64,000 nt of DNA, taken from the NCBI GenBank assembly GCA_037576215.1, contig JBANDB010000015.1, positions 1,426,001-1,490,000 of the forward strand. Direction: 5' to 3'. Positions 10,741 through 22,035 of the stretch are shown here, piece by piece. The stretch is from Armillaria gallica (lineage: Eukaryota; Basidiomycota; Agaricomycetes; Agaricales; Physalacriaceae). Positions within the stretch are counted from its first letter, which is position 1. Every line of letters begins with the position of its first letter. A program made the position numbers and the translations under genes. The notes below the pieces were generated by a model. The model made no database searches, was not told where the DNA came from, and saw only the letters and a program-made list of their open reading frames with translations.

Positions 10741-11640
10741 GACAATTCCGAGTCACGAAATTCACTTCTGCGACCATCCCTTCATCTAACCGACACCTGC
10801 CAAGATGTCCCTCCCTCTGCCAAAAGCTGAGGGCACTCCTGACCATGCGACCATCTCCCATCCTTGCATGTTATTAATAGAAACACCCTCCCTCCACATG
10901 CATGCCCATCCATGCTAATAATAGATTATGCCCTTCCTATCCCGTCCCCACATTGACCCTCAACACGTCCTCCGCTACTCATTCACACCTGCCATCCACG
11001 TGTTAGCTGCATTCAAAGGTTATGTCCAGTGCATGTACCATTCCATCCTGTTTGCTGTACCCCTTCAAGTCTTTGTATTGTTGCTCTCGCTTCACACTCG
11101 CACCGTGTTAATAAGATATAAACTTTTATTTCACTGCCTGCGCGAGTCCCAATCAGCTAAATGTAAGCAAAACCGGTGAGAAAACTCTTACCTGGTACAT
11201 GTATCTTGCACTATCCATAGTCTTAGGGGGGCCGGTAGTATCAAACAGAGGTGTCATCAAAGATATCTTACCTTATTAACCCAAAAATCCCTCCATGCAT
11301 CCAACAAAACCCTACAAGGACATGAGTCAGCCATGCAAAAAGTCTACAAGGTCAATACACATACCCTGGTGGTGTCCCGATGTCATTATTCACCCATCGA
11401 TCCTGCTCGCCAGCCGTCTCAGTGGTGAAATAGTCGATGCCAGACTGTCCCAACACCCCAGCGAGTGCCTCAAACCTGGTGACCCACCCTCTGAAAAGGT
11501 GCCGTCAGCGAGAGCCAAGTCGTAGGAAGGATCACGTACCTTTGCCCTTCGTCTGCTCAGTGCTTGTTCCAGCTTCCAGTCAAGCGTCGCCTGCTTGATC
11601 TCCATTATTGATCCCACCCTCCCTCTAGAAATGCGGCGAC
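10741..11640 (-). pseudogene. remnant of an unidentified gene, left copy
   Basis: The block pairs with 30,752-31,680. The minus strand holds two coding-like stretches preserved in both copies: 11,483-11,364 (VTRFEALAGVLGQSG..., then YFTTETAGEQDRWVN and ending TPPG) and an upstream stretch at about 11,617-11,540 reading IKQATLDWKLEQALSRRRAK. A GTATGTG...CTTGTAG intron-like interval follows the first at about 11,363-11,312. Exon phases do not join cleanly, so the gene appears broken. I do not recognise the family. The plus-strand frame at 10,928-11,179 is not conserved as protein in the sister copy. Confidence 0.4.
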
Positions 11641-12110
11641 AAAACGTGGGTCGATTGGAGGAGAGGGAGGACTGTTGGATGTGCAGAGCAACTTGTTGGG
11701 CTCACCAGGGGAGGCAGGCAAATAGTCATCAAAACTGACACAGCAAGTCTCGAGCATGGGCATGGAAAACAAATGGAAATTGAAGGAAGCAGGCAATGTA
11801 ATTGTGAGATGCCTGAGGTTTGGGAAGTTGAAAACATCTAGCAATGTCAACATCCTCATTGTTTCAGGAGTGCATAGGGAAAGTGACACGAAACGATGTG
11901 ATTGTGCGTAAAGTGTTCTGTAGAACTTCCTGACAATGACGAAAGACAGCTGAAGAGTATGATGAACAAGGCGGACTTGCGGAGTGAGGTGATGCTGCAT
12001 ACATTGGGGTTAGCAATCATCGATAAGGGGAAGGGAAGGGATGAACAAGAATAGAACCATGACTATCATCCAAAAAACAGGTACACCGCAAGGGCAGAAG
12101 AGAGCTCGGA
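11641..12110 (-). pseudogene. chimeric remnant: transporter exon 3 joined to an LRR-like fragment
   Basis: At the right end, reading leftward, the sequence matches the start of transporter exon 3 (QVRLVHHTLQLSF in another frame of the same DNA). At about 11,945 it switches abruptly to unrelated DNA coding SLCTPETMRMLTLLDVFNFP and NLRHLTITLPASFNFH. That stretch has leucine-rich spacing like the tail of an F-box/LRR protein. The same junction occurs in the sister copy at 31.7-32.1 kb, where an internal deletion removes the LFNFPNLRHL portion. The fusion therefore predates the 20-kb duplication. The family of the second half is uncertain. Confidence 0.5.
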
Positions 12111-12600
12111 TTTAGCAGTACAGTATGCATCCAGAGTTGTGAATGCACCCATTGACTGCATATCCATCCCATACACTTCCCTCAGCGTGCACACACCCTC
12201 CCATCTCTTCCGCTCGTCGCTTCCCGTTTATGCTTGTCTGTGCTATACAAGCCCGAGTCAGTGATGAAAATGCTGCAGGAAGCAGAGCCAACATACCCTA
12301 GCAAGCCTGTCCCGAACTCCATCCGAGTCCCTGCCTACCAAACTGAGCCTCCATCACTGGAGATAGACAACCTGGTCCAAGCAAGGCACATTGCTGTTGC
12401 CTATCGACTCTGCATGCACAGGGAGGTCAATGAATATGAAGAAGAATATACATATTCAATGCACATTGACTACCAGCCGCATATCTCCCAGATCACAGAA
12501 GTCCTCGCTCGAGCGAATCCTCGGGCTGTTATGCAGAGAGTGGGCCAGCATATATGCAGATTTTCGATTTGAACCCTCGTTGGACCCCCAAAAGGTATGA
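12111..12600. repeat. eroded accessory repeat module and unassigned short frame, left copy
   Basis: This is paired with 32,110-32,560. It contains the CAGCGTGCACACACCCTCCC part of the dispersed module and then a 112-codon plus-strand frame (12,234-12,572) including YRLCMHREVNEYEEEYTYS. The acidic EYEEEYTYS patch is kept in the sister copy, but the flanking frame is not. No function can be assigned. Confidence 0.4.
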
Positions 12601-12639
12601 ATTCACTTGTCAAACTTGTCAAAACTGCGGCACTGAGAC

Positions 12640-13990
12640 AAAATGGCAGAGACGAGCATTGTTGAAGGGCAGCAGAGCAAGGAATGAATCGAGTAGGTTG
12701 TGGTCATGGTCGATCCCGAACACGTGCCACTGATGGCAACCATCATGGTGGCACTAGCATGGCGTAGCCTAGCCCAAACCAATGCTGCCACCGGCGTGCA
12801 CCTCTTAACTTCCTGCTTGTCTGACATGACATGCAAGGCTTTTCACCTGAGAGAATGGTGGGCGATGCTGGATTTCCATTCAGAGGTATGGTAATCTGCT
12901 GACCATCTTTAAATACTCACGTTGATTTGCATTATGCAGCAGTGACGAATTGTACCTACCCAGAATGACCCTCGACCTTCAATTCCAAGCAGAAGACTGC
13001 AATACCTTTGAACCTCTAGCCGTCACGGTGGTCAAACACTTTGGGCCTTTCACATCTGCGGCGGTTCTCCTAGTTCAATGACTCTTCGATAACGAGAAGA
13101 CTATTCTAAAGCTCGCAGAACGTAGACTGGGATATTGTGATGGTAAAGGTGGACCAGTATCGTGGTCACCTTCTCTTGAAGATCATCTGCAACATGCCGT
13201 ATGTGAGATCCAGGAGGGCATGGCATCTAATTGGTTCGAGCTTATATGCGGCGACAAGAACTGACCTGACATCAAGGTTTGGGAGGGCAGGATGTGGAGG
13301 GTCTCCACTTAGCATTACAAGCTATCGAACCACAACACGATACCGCCTTTTGCACCTGCTGCAAGACCAGTACATCCCCTGTCTTTTTGGCGTTGTTCAT
13401 CTTTGTATCACCCCTGAGTCTACTACCATTCATCCCATCACCGACATTGTTCAAGGACTCGGTTTGGAGTATATCTCTGGCGTCGGCACGGTGAAGCTCA
13501 AACCCGGTTTTGATGTCTTGAGGCAAGAAGCAGAGAGAATCTCCAGCCAAGCCATGGATGTGCTTTGTGTTATTGAGGCCGAGAACTGCATCTTGCACAA
13601 TGACATTCACGTCAGGAATGTCGTCCTGCGAGACGGGAACCGCTCTCCAGTCATCATTGACTTTGGACAGGCAGACATCAGAGAGCCTGAACTCAGCAAT
13701 GAAGAATGGTCGAGTGTCATTGAGGGGGTCTCCAGACACACGTCGCATGAGGAATCTTCTGGTGAATCCTGAGGATGGGCCTTGGAAGCAGACTGACACC
13801 GTATTAGATGTCAGGCCCACACTATACAAATCCTCTGGTATTCAATGAATATGTTGACAGTATGCCTGAGGATTTTCATATGGCGACATTTGAGAGAGGT
13901 TTGGATACGGACTGGGAAGGGGCCAGAGAGAAGATGTACCAGTGGAGGATACGACTGGGAGTTCATTGCAGGCCTATCTATGATCCATCC
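12640..13990 (+). pseudogene. protein-kinase-like (APH-type fold) pseudogene, copy B
   Basis: The best-preserved part carries the kinase-like catalytic loop HNDIHVRN (about 13,597-13,620) and the metal-binding motif in IIDFGQ (GAC TTT GGA at 13,659-13,667). Upstream are the expected ILKLA.RRLGY and LFGVVHLCITPES segments, and downstream is WRIRLGVHCRPIYD. These features match the fungal protein-kinase-like family related to aminoglycoside/choline phosphotransferases. An intron of about 50 nt ends at the GCAG near 12,940. Disabling changes include TGA at 13,262-13,264, where the sister has CGA, and an extra base near 13,722 after the DFG region. It pairs with 32.6-33.9 kb. The substrate is unknown. 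The open 211-codon frame at 13,137-13,772 is partly out of phase with the ancestral N-terminal half. Confidence 0.75.
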
Positions 13991-14760
13991 CAAAATGATG
14001 CGACCATCTTTGGGGGTCTGTCTGCATATCAATGCTTGACGTCGCTTGCAACACATCTGATGTGCCGGCTATCTTGCATACCATCTGGTTTCTCATTGCA
14101 AGACTCGAGTCCAAAAGCAGAAATGCAAAGCAATACCATAGTGACCGTCGCTGTTGTAAAATATCCTATTCTATCCCTCTCCTCCCCGTTTTTAGCCCAC
14201 GCGAAGCCCGTTTCAATCCATTACAAATACCAGCATATCATGATATCTCTGAAGCATCACTGCAGTCAAAGAGACTACTTTCTGAGACGCTGCCATCCAG
14301 ACTAGTCTGAGATCAAACCATTACTGTCCTACTAGTTCAGAGGCACTCAGGCGATGAGAAAATTGTCCTCAAGCTTGCAGAGAGGTGTTGCGGCAGCGGC
14401 AACAAAGGTGTGGATATGGTGCAATGGACATCTTCCATTGACGTGAAGAGATTACGAATTCAGCAAAGGGTAGCAAGACGCGGGGGTCAGTCCTAACTAC
14501 TTCAAGCTGATCGACGATTCCAACAACGAACCTGTTGGGAGTGAATGTGTTGTACTCTTGCATTGCTTGCAGATGAGTTGGTTCAGGCTCGATTGCAGAT
14601 TTCACAGAAGGTTATCACCAATCCGATTGCAATACACATATGAACTATCCATGTAACGGCCGAACCCATCAAATATATTCTATCGGATATGTTCTCTGTC
14701 TCAAAATTGACATCATCTGTTCTCCACAATCGTCACCAATTATGCGCCGGTTTAGCGATG
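13991..14760. repeat. kinase-downstream duplicated segment, copy B
   Basis: This matches 1-612 and 33,960-34,745. In the right-hand copy this block holds a short frame (34,220-34,438) with FLKLADWGYR, resembling the ILKLADRRLGYR segment of the kinase-like gene. It may therefore be the start of a second, lost kinase-like gene. Here that frame is interrupted. Confidence 0.55.
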
Positions 14761-15150
14761 CTCCTAATTCAGTGACAGGTACACCTGCAGAGTGATTCAA
14801 GAATAGAGAAAAAAAATGAAGCTTCAGTGCTTCAGTGGCCAAAGTCACATCATATCTGATATTTCAAATACTCTATGTACCACAATATCAGAGGAATAAT
14901 CTCTTGGTTTGAATGACAGGTGGAGAATTTTTGGCTGTGTAACCTAGCAAAGCACCAAATATTGAATACTGAATGCACAGAATGCGGGGGTTTAAGGGGG
15001 GTGCTGTGTCATGGTTGATCTGACCTCTCTTACCATCACCACCCTTTGTTACCACTCCAATTTATCCAGAGAGCACACTTGTACTTGTGGAATATGTGTC
15101 ATAAAATACGGTACTGACTTGTCGCAAGATGGGCGTTGATGCCCAAAATC
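14761..15150. other. no gene seen; AT-rich duplicated spacer
   Basis: The stretch is paired with about 34,750-35,090. It contains no plausible exon; both copies hold scattered stops in all frames. Confidence 0.4.
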
Positions 15151-16225
15151 AGAAAAAGGCTCGGATACAGCCGAGTCATCCCTTTTCTCTCGCCATTACT
15201 AGCTCGTTCCATCACACCTTTTTTCCTGTCCATCAATGATTTCCAAGACTTTCAAGATGATTCTGACCTCCTTCTTGACGCCCTGTAAGTGTTTTTGGTA
15301 CCCGCTGGAGGTGGTACATTTACCATTCATTCCAGTCACCATTCTACCGCCTGAAATCTCAAGCCCACGCTGCAAGGAGAGTTTCAGCGTGATATTGATG
15401 TTGCTCGGTATGGGGCATGGGTTCAAAGGTCTGCTTACTCGCTGAGTGCTACATTTGTTCTAATCTTCCTTCCGCAGCATACTCTTCCTACCAAGTCTCA
15501 TCAACATCAACCTGAATCAACAATGTTGTAACCGATCTGCACCCTTGCCAGTGGTGACATGATGTACGTCGAGTTTTCGCTGATGGAAGATCCGAATTTT
15601 GGCCTGAGGCGACGAGCATGGGCATTTGTTCTGGAGCACGACATCTTCATTCGATGAGATGCGGATTGTATCAGAGCATGTGAGAGGGTAATTCTGCTCG
15701 CTCCTCCAAGATATCCATTTCTCTGATCAACCAGTAGTATTGGGGAGCTCTTGAGCCTTTATGCTTTATGGTGCTGCCGAATTCCTCCAACGTCAATGCC
15801 TCAGGATCCAGATTTTGTGCTAAGACAAGTATCGTCAGGATGTGATGGTCGGAACAAAGGGATGCAGAGCCGTGGGGAAGAGGATGACCATGGACGCATT
15901 GGAAATGGTAAGTTACTCGCTACCCGACATACCTAGGTATTCACCCATTCTCACTATTAGCTCAATATCCTTCCATTCTGCGCGTGTGCATCTAACCCTC
16001 GAGTCACCAGCGATGCCAATGTCCGTGTGCCGGAGGAGGGGTTGAAGGAGATGGAGATGATAGAGGAGATGGCAACGAGGATTGTAAGTCCTACCAGTTT
16101 CTCAAACAACACCGAGCCCTAAAGCCTTTCTCAGCTCCCTGCCCTCTTTCATTGGACAGCTCCCTAAGCACAAGATCTCGCGCTCTAACAATGTCCTTCA
16201 AACTCGAGGAAGGGAGGTGTGTCAT
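15151..16225 (+). pseudogene. unidentified intron-bearing gene X, remnant 1
   Basis: This aligns with 35,150-36,240 and, from about 15,600, with 17,190-17,930. Preserved exon-like pieces include one ending DFQDDSDLLLDAL before a GTAAGTGT donor (about 15,287), and one near 16,144-16,215 corresponding to FIGQLPKHKI in the right copy. Several GTAAGT donors are shared by all copies, so the parent was a multi-exon gene. Frames are broken. I do not recognise the protein. Confidence 0.4.
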
Positions 16226-17010
16226 ACAATATAATTGTCTAGTCATACAAACTTATTTCCTTTACTGTGGAGCAGGTGAATGGTGCAAGACACTTTCATC
16301 TGCACACAGGGATTCCGGCACATTTTACGGTAACATATGGATGACTCAGAGGAAGTCAGTGATATCTGAGCATCTACCCATGCCCTGCCGCTCTATCACT
16401 GCCACTATATCCATGCAAACATGGATGACCTCTGATTTCATCGTCCCCACCTTCCACCTGTCGTCTTTCCATGGAAAGAGGCCCCTTTCCTTGCAGCATT
16501 AATGAGATGCACATTATCTTCACCTTCGATGCAGATTAATTTCCTCGGCTTTGAAATCCAGCTCCAAAGATTGGTGCTACGATTGCGATGAGCAGCATCT
16601 ACGTGATCTTGTCCCACATATGTTGGTTCAAGACCAACGGCGCCAATCCTACTTTGGTAACAAGAAGTCCAAGTGTCCCCAACCTTGAGACGCTTGTGCC
16701 TTATGTAGGTATAGGGTGCCGTCGAAGCATATTCTCAGTGCTCAGGCTCCCTCTCCAGTTCTGCCAGCAAGAAGGATATCAGGAAGAGCCTGAGGTTAGG
16801 GCAAGCCAATGGTAGCGCACTTCATATTATGATCTCCTGTATATAAAATTTGTGACGGATAATCAATAATGAACTTCATTGAAAAGCACCACATGTTAGT
16901 CAGTGAGATTGGTATTAGAGATAGAGGATAGTATGTACATATTTTTAAAAGTAATTTTTTCACCAAGGAGAATCGGTCCGAAGGACCGGCACATTCGTTT
17001 CCCAGCGCCC
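16226..17010. other. no intact gene; degenerate exon-like pieces and AT-rich spacer
   Basis: The stretch 16,359-16,500 is similar to 18,625-18,752 (both read roughly ...LPVPC.S.TAT.S.QT.DFI...F.L), so it belongs to the same local duplication as gene X. An AT-rich stretch at 16,816-16,970 has no coding sign. It ends in a perfect 6-bp hairpin, CGGTCC-GAA-GGACCG (16,974-16,988). Confidence 0.35.
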
Positions 17011-17189
17011 ACTACTTACTATTGACAACACCGTCTCGTAAACCTAGCTCAATGATCAAGTCGTTCAATAGATGTAGACAGGAAATCGAGCACTGGCCAA
17101 TCCCTATCCTGCTTGGGCTTATTGTCTGGATATCTTCAAGCTTGAACCCACACTGCATACGTGATGCTTCTAGCAAGTGGAAAGGTCCT

Positions 17190-17935
17190 GAGACAACAAT
17201 GAGCACTGCGCATTTGTTGAGGAGGGCAAGACATCCTCATTGTTCTTGACAGTGATGAGAGGCAAATTGTATGGCAAGGAAACATGCGAGAGGGTAAGCC
17301 CGTCCACTCTACACTGACACTTCACGGTGCTCACTCTCCCCAGAGATATCAATCTCTTTAATCAGCATTAGCATTGGGGAGCCCTTTATGGTGCCATCAA
17401 ATTCCTCATATGTCGACACCTCAAGCTGGCCCAAATTTTGTGTGAGACGAGTATCGCTCTCTGGCAAGCAAGCCGTAGGATTTGGCGGTCGGAACAAATG
17501 GACACGGGAGACAGGATAACCACGGGCGTGCTGAGAATGGTATGTTACTCGCATCCACCAACATCCCTAGGTATTCACCCATTCTTAGCTCAATAGTGTT
17601 CCATTCTGTGCGTGCGCATCTAACCCTCGAGTCTCCAGTGATGTCAACGTCTGTGTGCAAGGTTTCCAAAGCCTCTTTTTACTTTAGGACTATGTATTGT
17701 CGCCCCACAAGCAAAATCAGCACTGGGTGCAGGTTCAAGTGATTGAAGGAGATGGCAGTGATGGCAGAGACGACAACGACAATGACGGTAAGTTCCACCA
17801 GTTTCTTGAACAACACCAGGTCCTAAAGCCCTCCTTAGCCTGATCTCATTCCCTACTCTCCTTCCTTGATTGGCTCCCAAAGTACAGGTTTTTGTGCTCC
17901 AACGATGTCCTTCAAACGTAAGAAAGCAGCATCAT
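17190..17935 (+). pseudogene. unidentified gene X, remnant 2 (local duplicate of 15.6-16.2 kb)
   Basis: One exon-like stretch reads GQDILIVLDSDERQIVWQGN at about 17,225-17,285. It corresponds to EQDVFVALNSDEIRIVSE at about 35,598-35,655 in remnant 3. It is followed by the same GGTAAG donor after REG, then by the shared exon near 17,360-17,540 and the CCAACGATGTCCTTCAAAC block near 17,899. Stops and frame changes interrupt it. The parent protein is unrecognised. Confidence 0.4.
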
Positions 17936-20310
17936 TTACGGCGCTCTTGCACTGCGATGACTACCATCAACGCCGCGCATCCTGATGCTGCCATTGACAC
18001 GCACGTCTGATGTGACATGCTTCGTTATCTGGTACAACATTTTACTCAAGTGGACCATGGGCGACACTGGATCTCAGAGGTATGGTAAAATCAATCAATT
18101 TTCTTTACATTCGTGTTGATACAAGTTGCACAGTAGTGATGAGCTGTATCTACCCGGAAACCTCTTGCAGCCACAGTGGTCAAACACCTTGATCCTTTCA
18201 CCCTCTGCCCTACTAATTCAGTGACATCCTGCCATTACCACGAGATCCCTATGCACGAGGCCTTCAAAGTGCACTGAAACCGAGCGTGTGAAGGATGGCC
18301 AATACATGCTGACTCGAAGGGTTGGTGAGAACGTAGATGATATTAGCAAGCTGAGGGTGGATGTGCGACCAGAGAGTCTAGGGAGCATCTGAAGACTACA
18401 AGACAAGATATCCTGTGTACCTGAGTGGACATCAGCTGACACAGAGAGTTGATGAAATGAGAGGCTGGTGAAGAGGATTCATGCGAATTCAGGGACCAAA
18501 TCTTGCGATGACCATACTCTGCGGGTATGTTTGCCAACAAAGTCATTGCCTTGCAGGATTATCTCAATGGTTCTACAGGTACCACCGTCTGCCATGGATC
18601 AGCTATCATTGGCATTGGAGGTTTGGATACATATATCTGAACGTCTACCTGTGCCCTGCTGCTCTACCACTGCAACCTTGTCCCCGCAAACACAGGATTT
18701 CATCATCCTCGCCTTCTACCTCTACTCTGGGAAACAGGTCCCTTTTGACTACACCTTTCTTCATGGCATCAAGAGATGGACAGTAGCATTGCCAAGAGCT
18801 GGTATCTTTCGTGTCCAGCGAGACCATCTTCATCTAATGTAGACATTTCCCCTCGTTTGTTGGTTCTGGCTACATACATATTGCTGGATCTCACTCATCA
18901 ACATGTTCATTCCCTCGTGCTCCCTCTATCTCCGATTTATTTTCCTGGAAAAGGAGAAGCACTGTCTATGTTGCATGGATGACTCGGAGGAGTCTATTAC
19001 CATTGATGAGTACATTGTCGATCCATCACTGCAATCATGTCTCACGAAAATTGCCCTAATCTCAACAGGCCCCTCCTGTTCTCTCATCGCCATCTCCATA
19101 GGGTGTTGTTCATCTTCGAAGGCCTACTGACAGAAGAATATCTATTGGTTATTCTCCTTTCCCACAAACAAGAACAAGCCAGAGTAGCATCGACGAGATA
19201 GAGATCATCTTTTTCTACAACAACCAAGATCCGATGCATCATCTCTGGCTTTCAACGAAGCGGTACTATCAAGATGGTGTTTTGATCATGGCCATTGTGA
19301 AAGGGGCCAACTCTGCTTTCCTGTTCATCGATGCATTGACAAGTGGAGGTGCTCCATCCTTGAGACGTATACGGATGTGGACATTGACTTGAAAGCAGTG
19401 TTCGATGAAGTGTGTATCCCCTCGAGCATGAGGAAGACTACTCAGGGCACCCGATTCATAGCTGCTCGATGTGTTCTGGGAAGCACACTTGCTCTGGAAG
19501 TCATCGTCAAGGTATGGCCAGAGAGCTTAGGTACATTCTGGATAATCAAATTATGAGCTGGAACTCCTGGGTTATTAGGTGACAGCTATTCGGCATCTGT
19601 GGTTACTTTGAATGGAATTCCCTGAACACTCACCAAAGGTGCACCACATACCGAATACCACCACTGTCCACCTTTGCATGGGCCGAGATTTAGCACTGCC
19701 TGAACACTCGTTGCTGTATAGTAAGCGCTCTCCTTCTGGTCATCCTCACGGACACCGTTAACACATATACAGGTTGATCACCCCACCAGACCTCAGTCAC
19801 TGCGAATGCAGCAACCTCCACTCAGATACTTTGCGACAGAATCGCTCAAACTGGTTCCATATATTCCACCAAGAAAACTCTTCCCTGCCCTACACATTCC
19901 AGTAGTACAATCTGCAAAACCATCTCTGAAAAAAGTCGTGCATCCTTTTGGTTAATCGCCGGTCATCCTTCCTTCACATTTTTGGATGCATCTATAACCC
20001 CCATGTGCTCGAATAATTGCTCGTAACTCTAACATGCCTCCACCACACCACTGTGCCACTGCACCCTTGCACTTTCATCTTCATCAATGCCAAGAAGGGC
20101 CATCTGCCAAACATCTGGCAGCTCTGTATCGATGCTGTATGGGATTAGATCCTCCAACTCTTTTGCCTATCTTCACAGGATATGCTGAGCTCTTGTAATC
20201 AAGTTCTGTCCGTGGCGTGTTTCCCAGCAAGAAGCATCATTTATCCATGATTTACCTTGTCTATTGGCCAGCATGCCTTACCACCATTTGCGATGTTTCC
20301 CATGCGGATG
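17936..20310. other. no intact gene recognised
   Basis: About 17,940-18,140 carries a decayed version of the kinase-like 5' region: the words GATGAGCTGTATCTACCCGG near 18,137 match 32,910 and 12,945. About 18,500-18,760 duplicates 16,250-16,500. From 18,850 to 20,310 only short open frames occur, with no recognisable domain and CpG-poor sequence, and I see no gene there. Confidence 0.35.
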
Positions 20311-20319
20311 CATACTGGG

Positions 20320-21254
20320 AGGCAGTTGAGCTCGATTCCGATGGATGCTTAGATGCACCTCGCAGCCAGATGATGCACTCTACTCCAGCTACGAAGGAAA
20401 GGCACTGTTTCCAAACATGTACGTGTTGAGCCCAGCACCTATGTGCTGGGTAAGACATACACAGATGTCTGGACTCGGCAAGATGTCGGTCTGTGAACAC
20501 AGGACTGTGGTTTGGCTTCAATCTCTACTCTCGAAATGTATGTTCTTACTGCTGCGGCGCAAGCGAAGGTTCTTAAGCACCGCCCCATTTTTGAGAGGAT
20601 AAGATTTCTTCGTGTGCAGGTCGATGGACAAGACTAGTACTGCGAGAGAGAGGAACACGAAGGAAGGCAGGTCGGGACCATCTGGATGCGGCATCTTTCC
20701 CACCACACCCTATATGGATCTGCTGTCAAGTGCGGTACATAGCATCAGCCCATGCTTCTTGATGCCAAGTCAACAGCAGAGCAACATCTGTTTCCCCACA
20801 TCCAAGCTGACTCACCACTGCAAGGGACAATATTCAGCTGGAAGACGGATGTCTAAATTGGAGGATCTGCAACAGTGATGTGTGATCGGGAGAGGTAGAC
20901 CTACGAGCATCAACTAGCAGTGTATTCGACGTCATACCATTTCAGGTTAGTGTATGGGTGGGGCACCTTCACGTTCGTGTCTAGGAAACGAAGAGAATTA
21001 GCTTGTACTCAAGTCAAGATACAAAAACTAGATGGGACCAAAGGTTTTAGTGCACTTGCAGAGCAGTACCTTGCCTATGATACTTGTAGATCCCGTATGA
21101 TATCGTACACTGTATTATAATCGTAGCACTTGTGATCATTGTGAACGATGATTAGAATTAAGGACATGTGGAATAGATGACACGCCATGATAGGTGATGA
21201 TTTGATAATGAGAAAGGTGTACAATGAACAGAGGTCCGATAAAATCAAAGAAGT
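20320..21254 (-). repeat. second inverted copy of the transporter 3' flank
   Basis: Read on the minus strand this matches 54,000-54,720. For example, 20,325-20,500 corresponds to the reverse complement of about 54,580-54,720 (shared word GGATGCTTAGATGCACCTCG, with CG in place of TG in the 54-kb copy), and 20,690-20,960 to 54,240-54,520. It runs directly into the truncated transporter copy at 21.2-22.0 kb, as at the source locus. No gene is present. Confidence 0.65.
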
Positions 21255-22035
21255 AGAATGCACGGATTGTTGAGCAGTGGACCGGGGATTCTTGGGAAGA
21301 CATGGCGGCGAGTGAGTGAGACGAGACGTCCACGGTGAGGATCAGACTGTAAGAACAAAATAGGTTGTATATCTTAGCGGGTGGTAGGTCACTAAGTAGA
21401 CGTGTACAATACCTGTAAGAACAAAATAGGTTGTATCTACTATGTGTCAGTAAGGTACGGTATAAATAAATGTAAGGTACTCACATCTTAGCGGGCAGTA
21501 GGTCGCTAAGATGTGTGGCTGTGAAAACGGTGAAAATTGTAAGTATCGGTAACTAATTTAGAGTCCGTACGACTGTTCCTGCAGTCATGGCTCGTACTCT
21601 CAACACGGATGTAACTGCTTTGGCCTCTGATGCAAGCAACACAGAGGCCGACGTAGTATGCGATGAAGGTGGTGATGATACCAAACGCGTGCACTGATTT
21701 GGCAAAACTGGGAAGGTGTGAGCTGATGGAGAGAAGGAGGAGAGAGGAGATGTACTTGGTGCAGATGGTAGCCTTGCGGATGGCGTGGACAACTCTGAAC
21801 AGGCGAGAAACATAAAGGTGATAGAAGGACAACTGAAGAGTGCAATGAACAAGGCGGAGTTGCGGAGCTAGGTGAGGCTGTATACACCGGGGTTAGTAAT
21901 AAGCGGTGAGGGGAAGGGAAGGGACGAACAGGAGTGGAGCGGTGTGAAGGCAAGCATGTATACGGTGAGGCTAGAGGAGAGCTCGGATGCAGCAGAGCGG
22001 TATGCGTCCAGAGTTGCGAACACGCCATGAGGGTT
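21255..22035 (-). pseudogene. truncated acetate-transporter copy 4, interrupted by a 340-bp insertion
   Basis: The fragment covers part of exon 2 (LDAYRSAASELSSSLTVYM), intron 2, exon 3 (ALFSCPS...FLACSELS), intron 3 and exon 4. Exon 4 is split: bases 21,268-21,603 have no counterpart in the other copies and are flanked by the direct repeat CACGGAT (21,261-21,267 and 21,604-21,610). The normal stop is lost. Exon 1 is missing, as in all the fragments. Confidence 0.75.
21268..21603. mobile_element. small insertion with direct repeats and hairpin
   Basis: This is an extra segment inside former exon 4, flanked by a 7-bp direct repeat (CACGGAT) compatible with a target-site duplication. It contains two copies of CTGTAAGAACAAAATAGGTT (21,347 and 21,414). 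It also contains a perfect 12-bp inverted repeat, CACATCTTAGCG (21,482-21,493) with CGCTAAGATGTG (21,504-21,515), and a related decayed copy lies near 21,374. No protein is encoded. It could be a non-autonomous element or a local rearrangement. Confidence 0.45.

Noticed and set aside
16974..16988. Hairpin CGGTCC-GAA-GGACCG as a Helitron 3' end
   Set aside because: No CTRR terminus follows at the right distance, and no Helitron 5' end or Rep/helicase coding sequence is seen.
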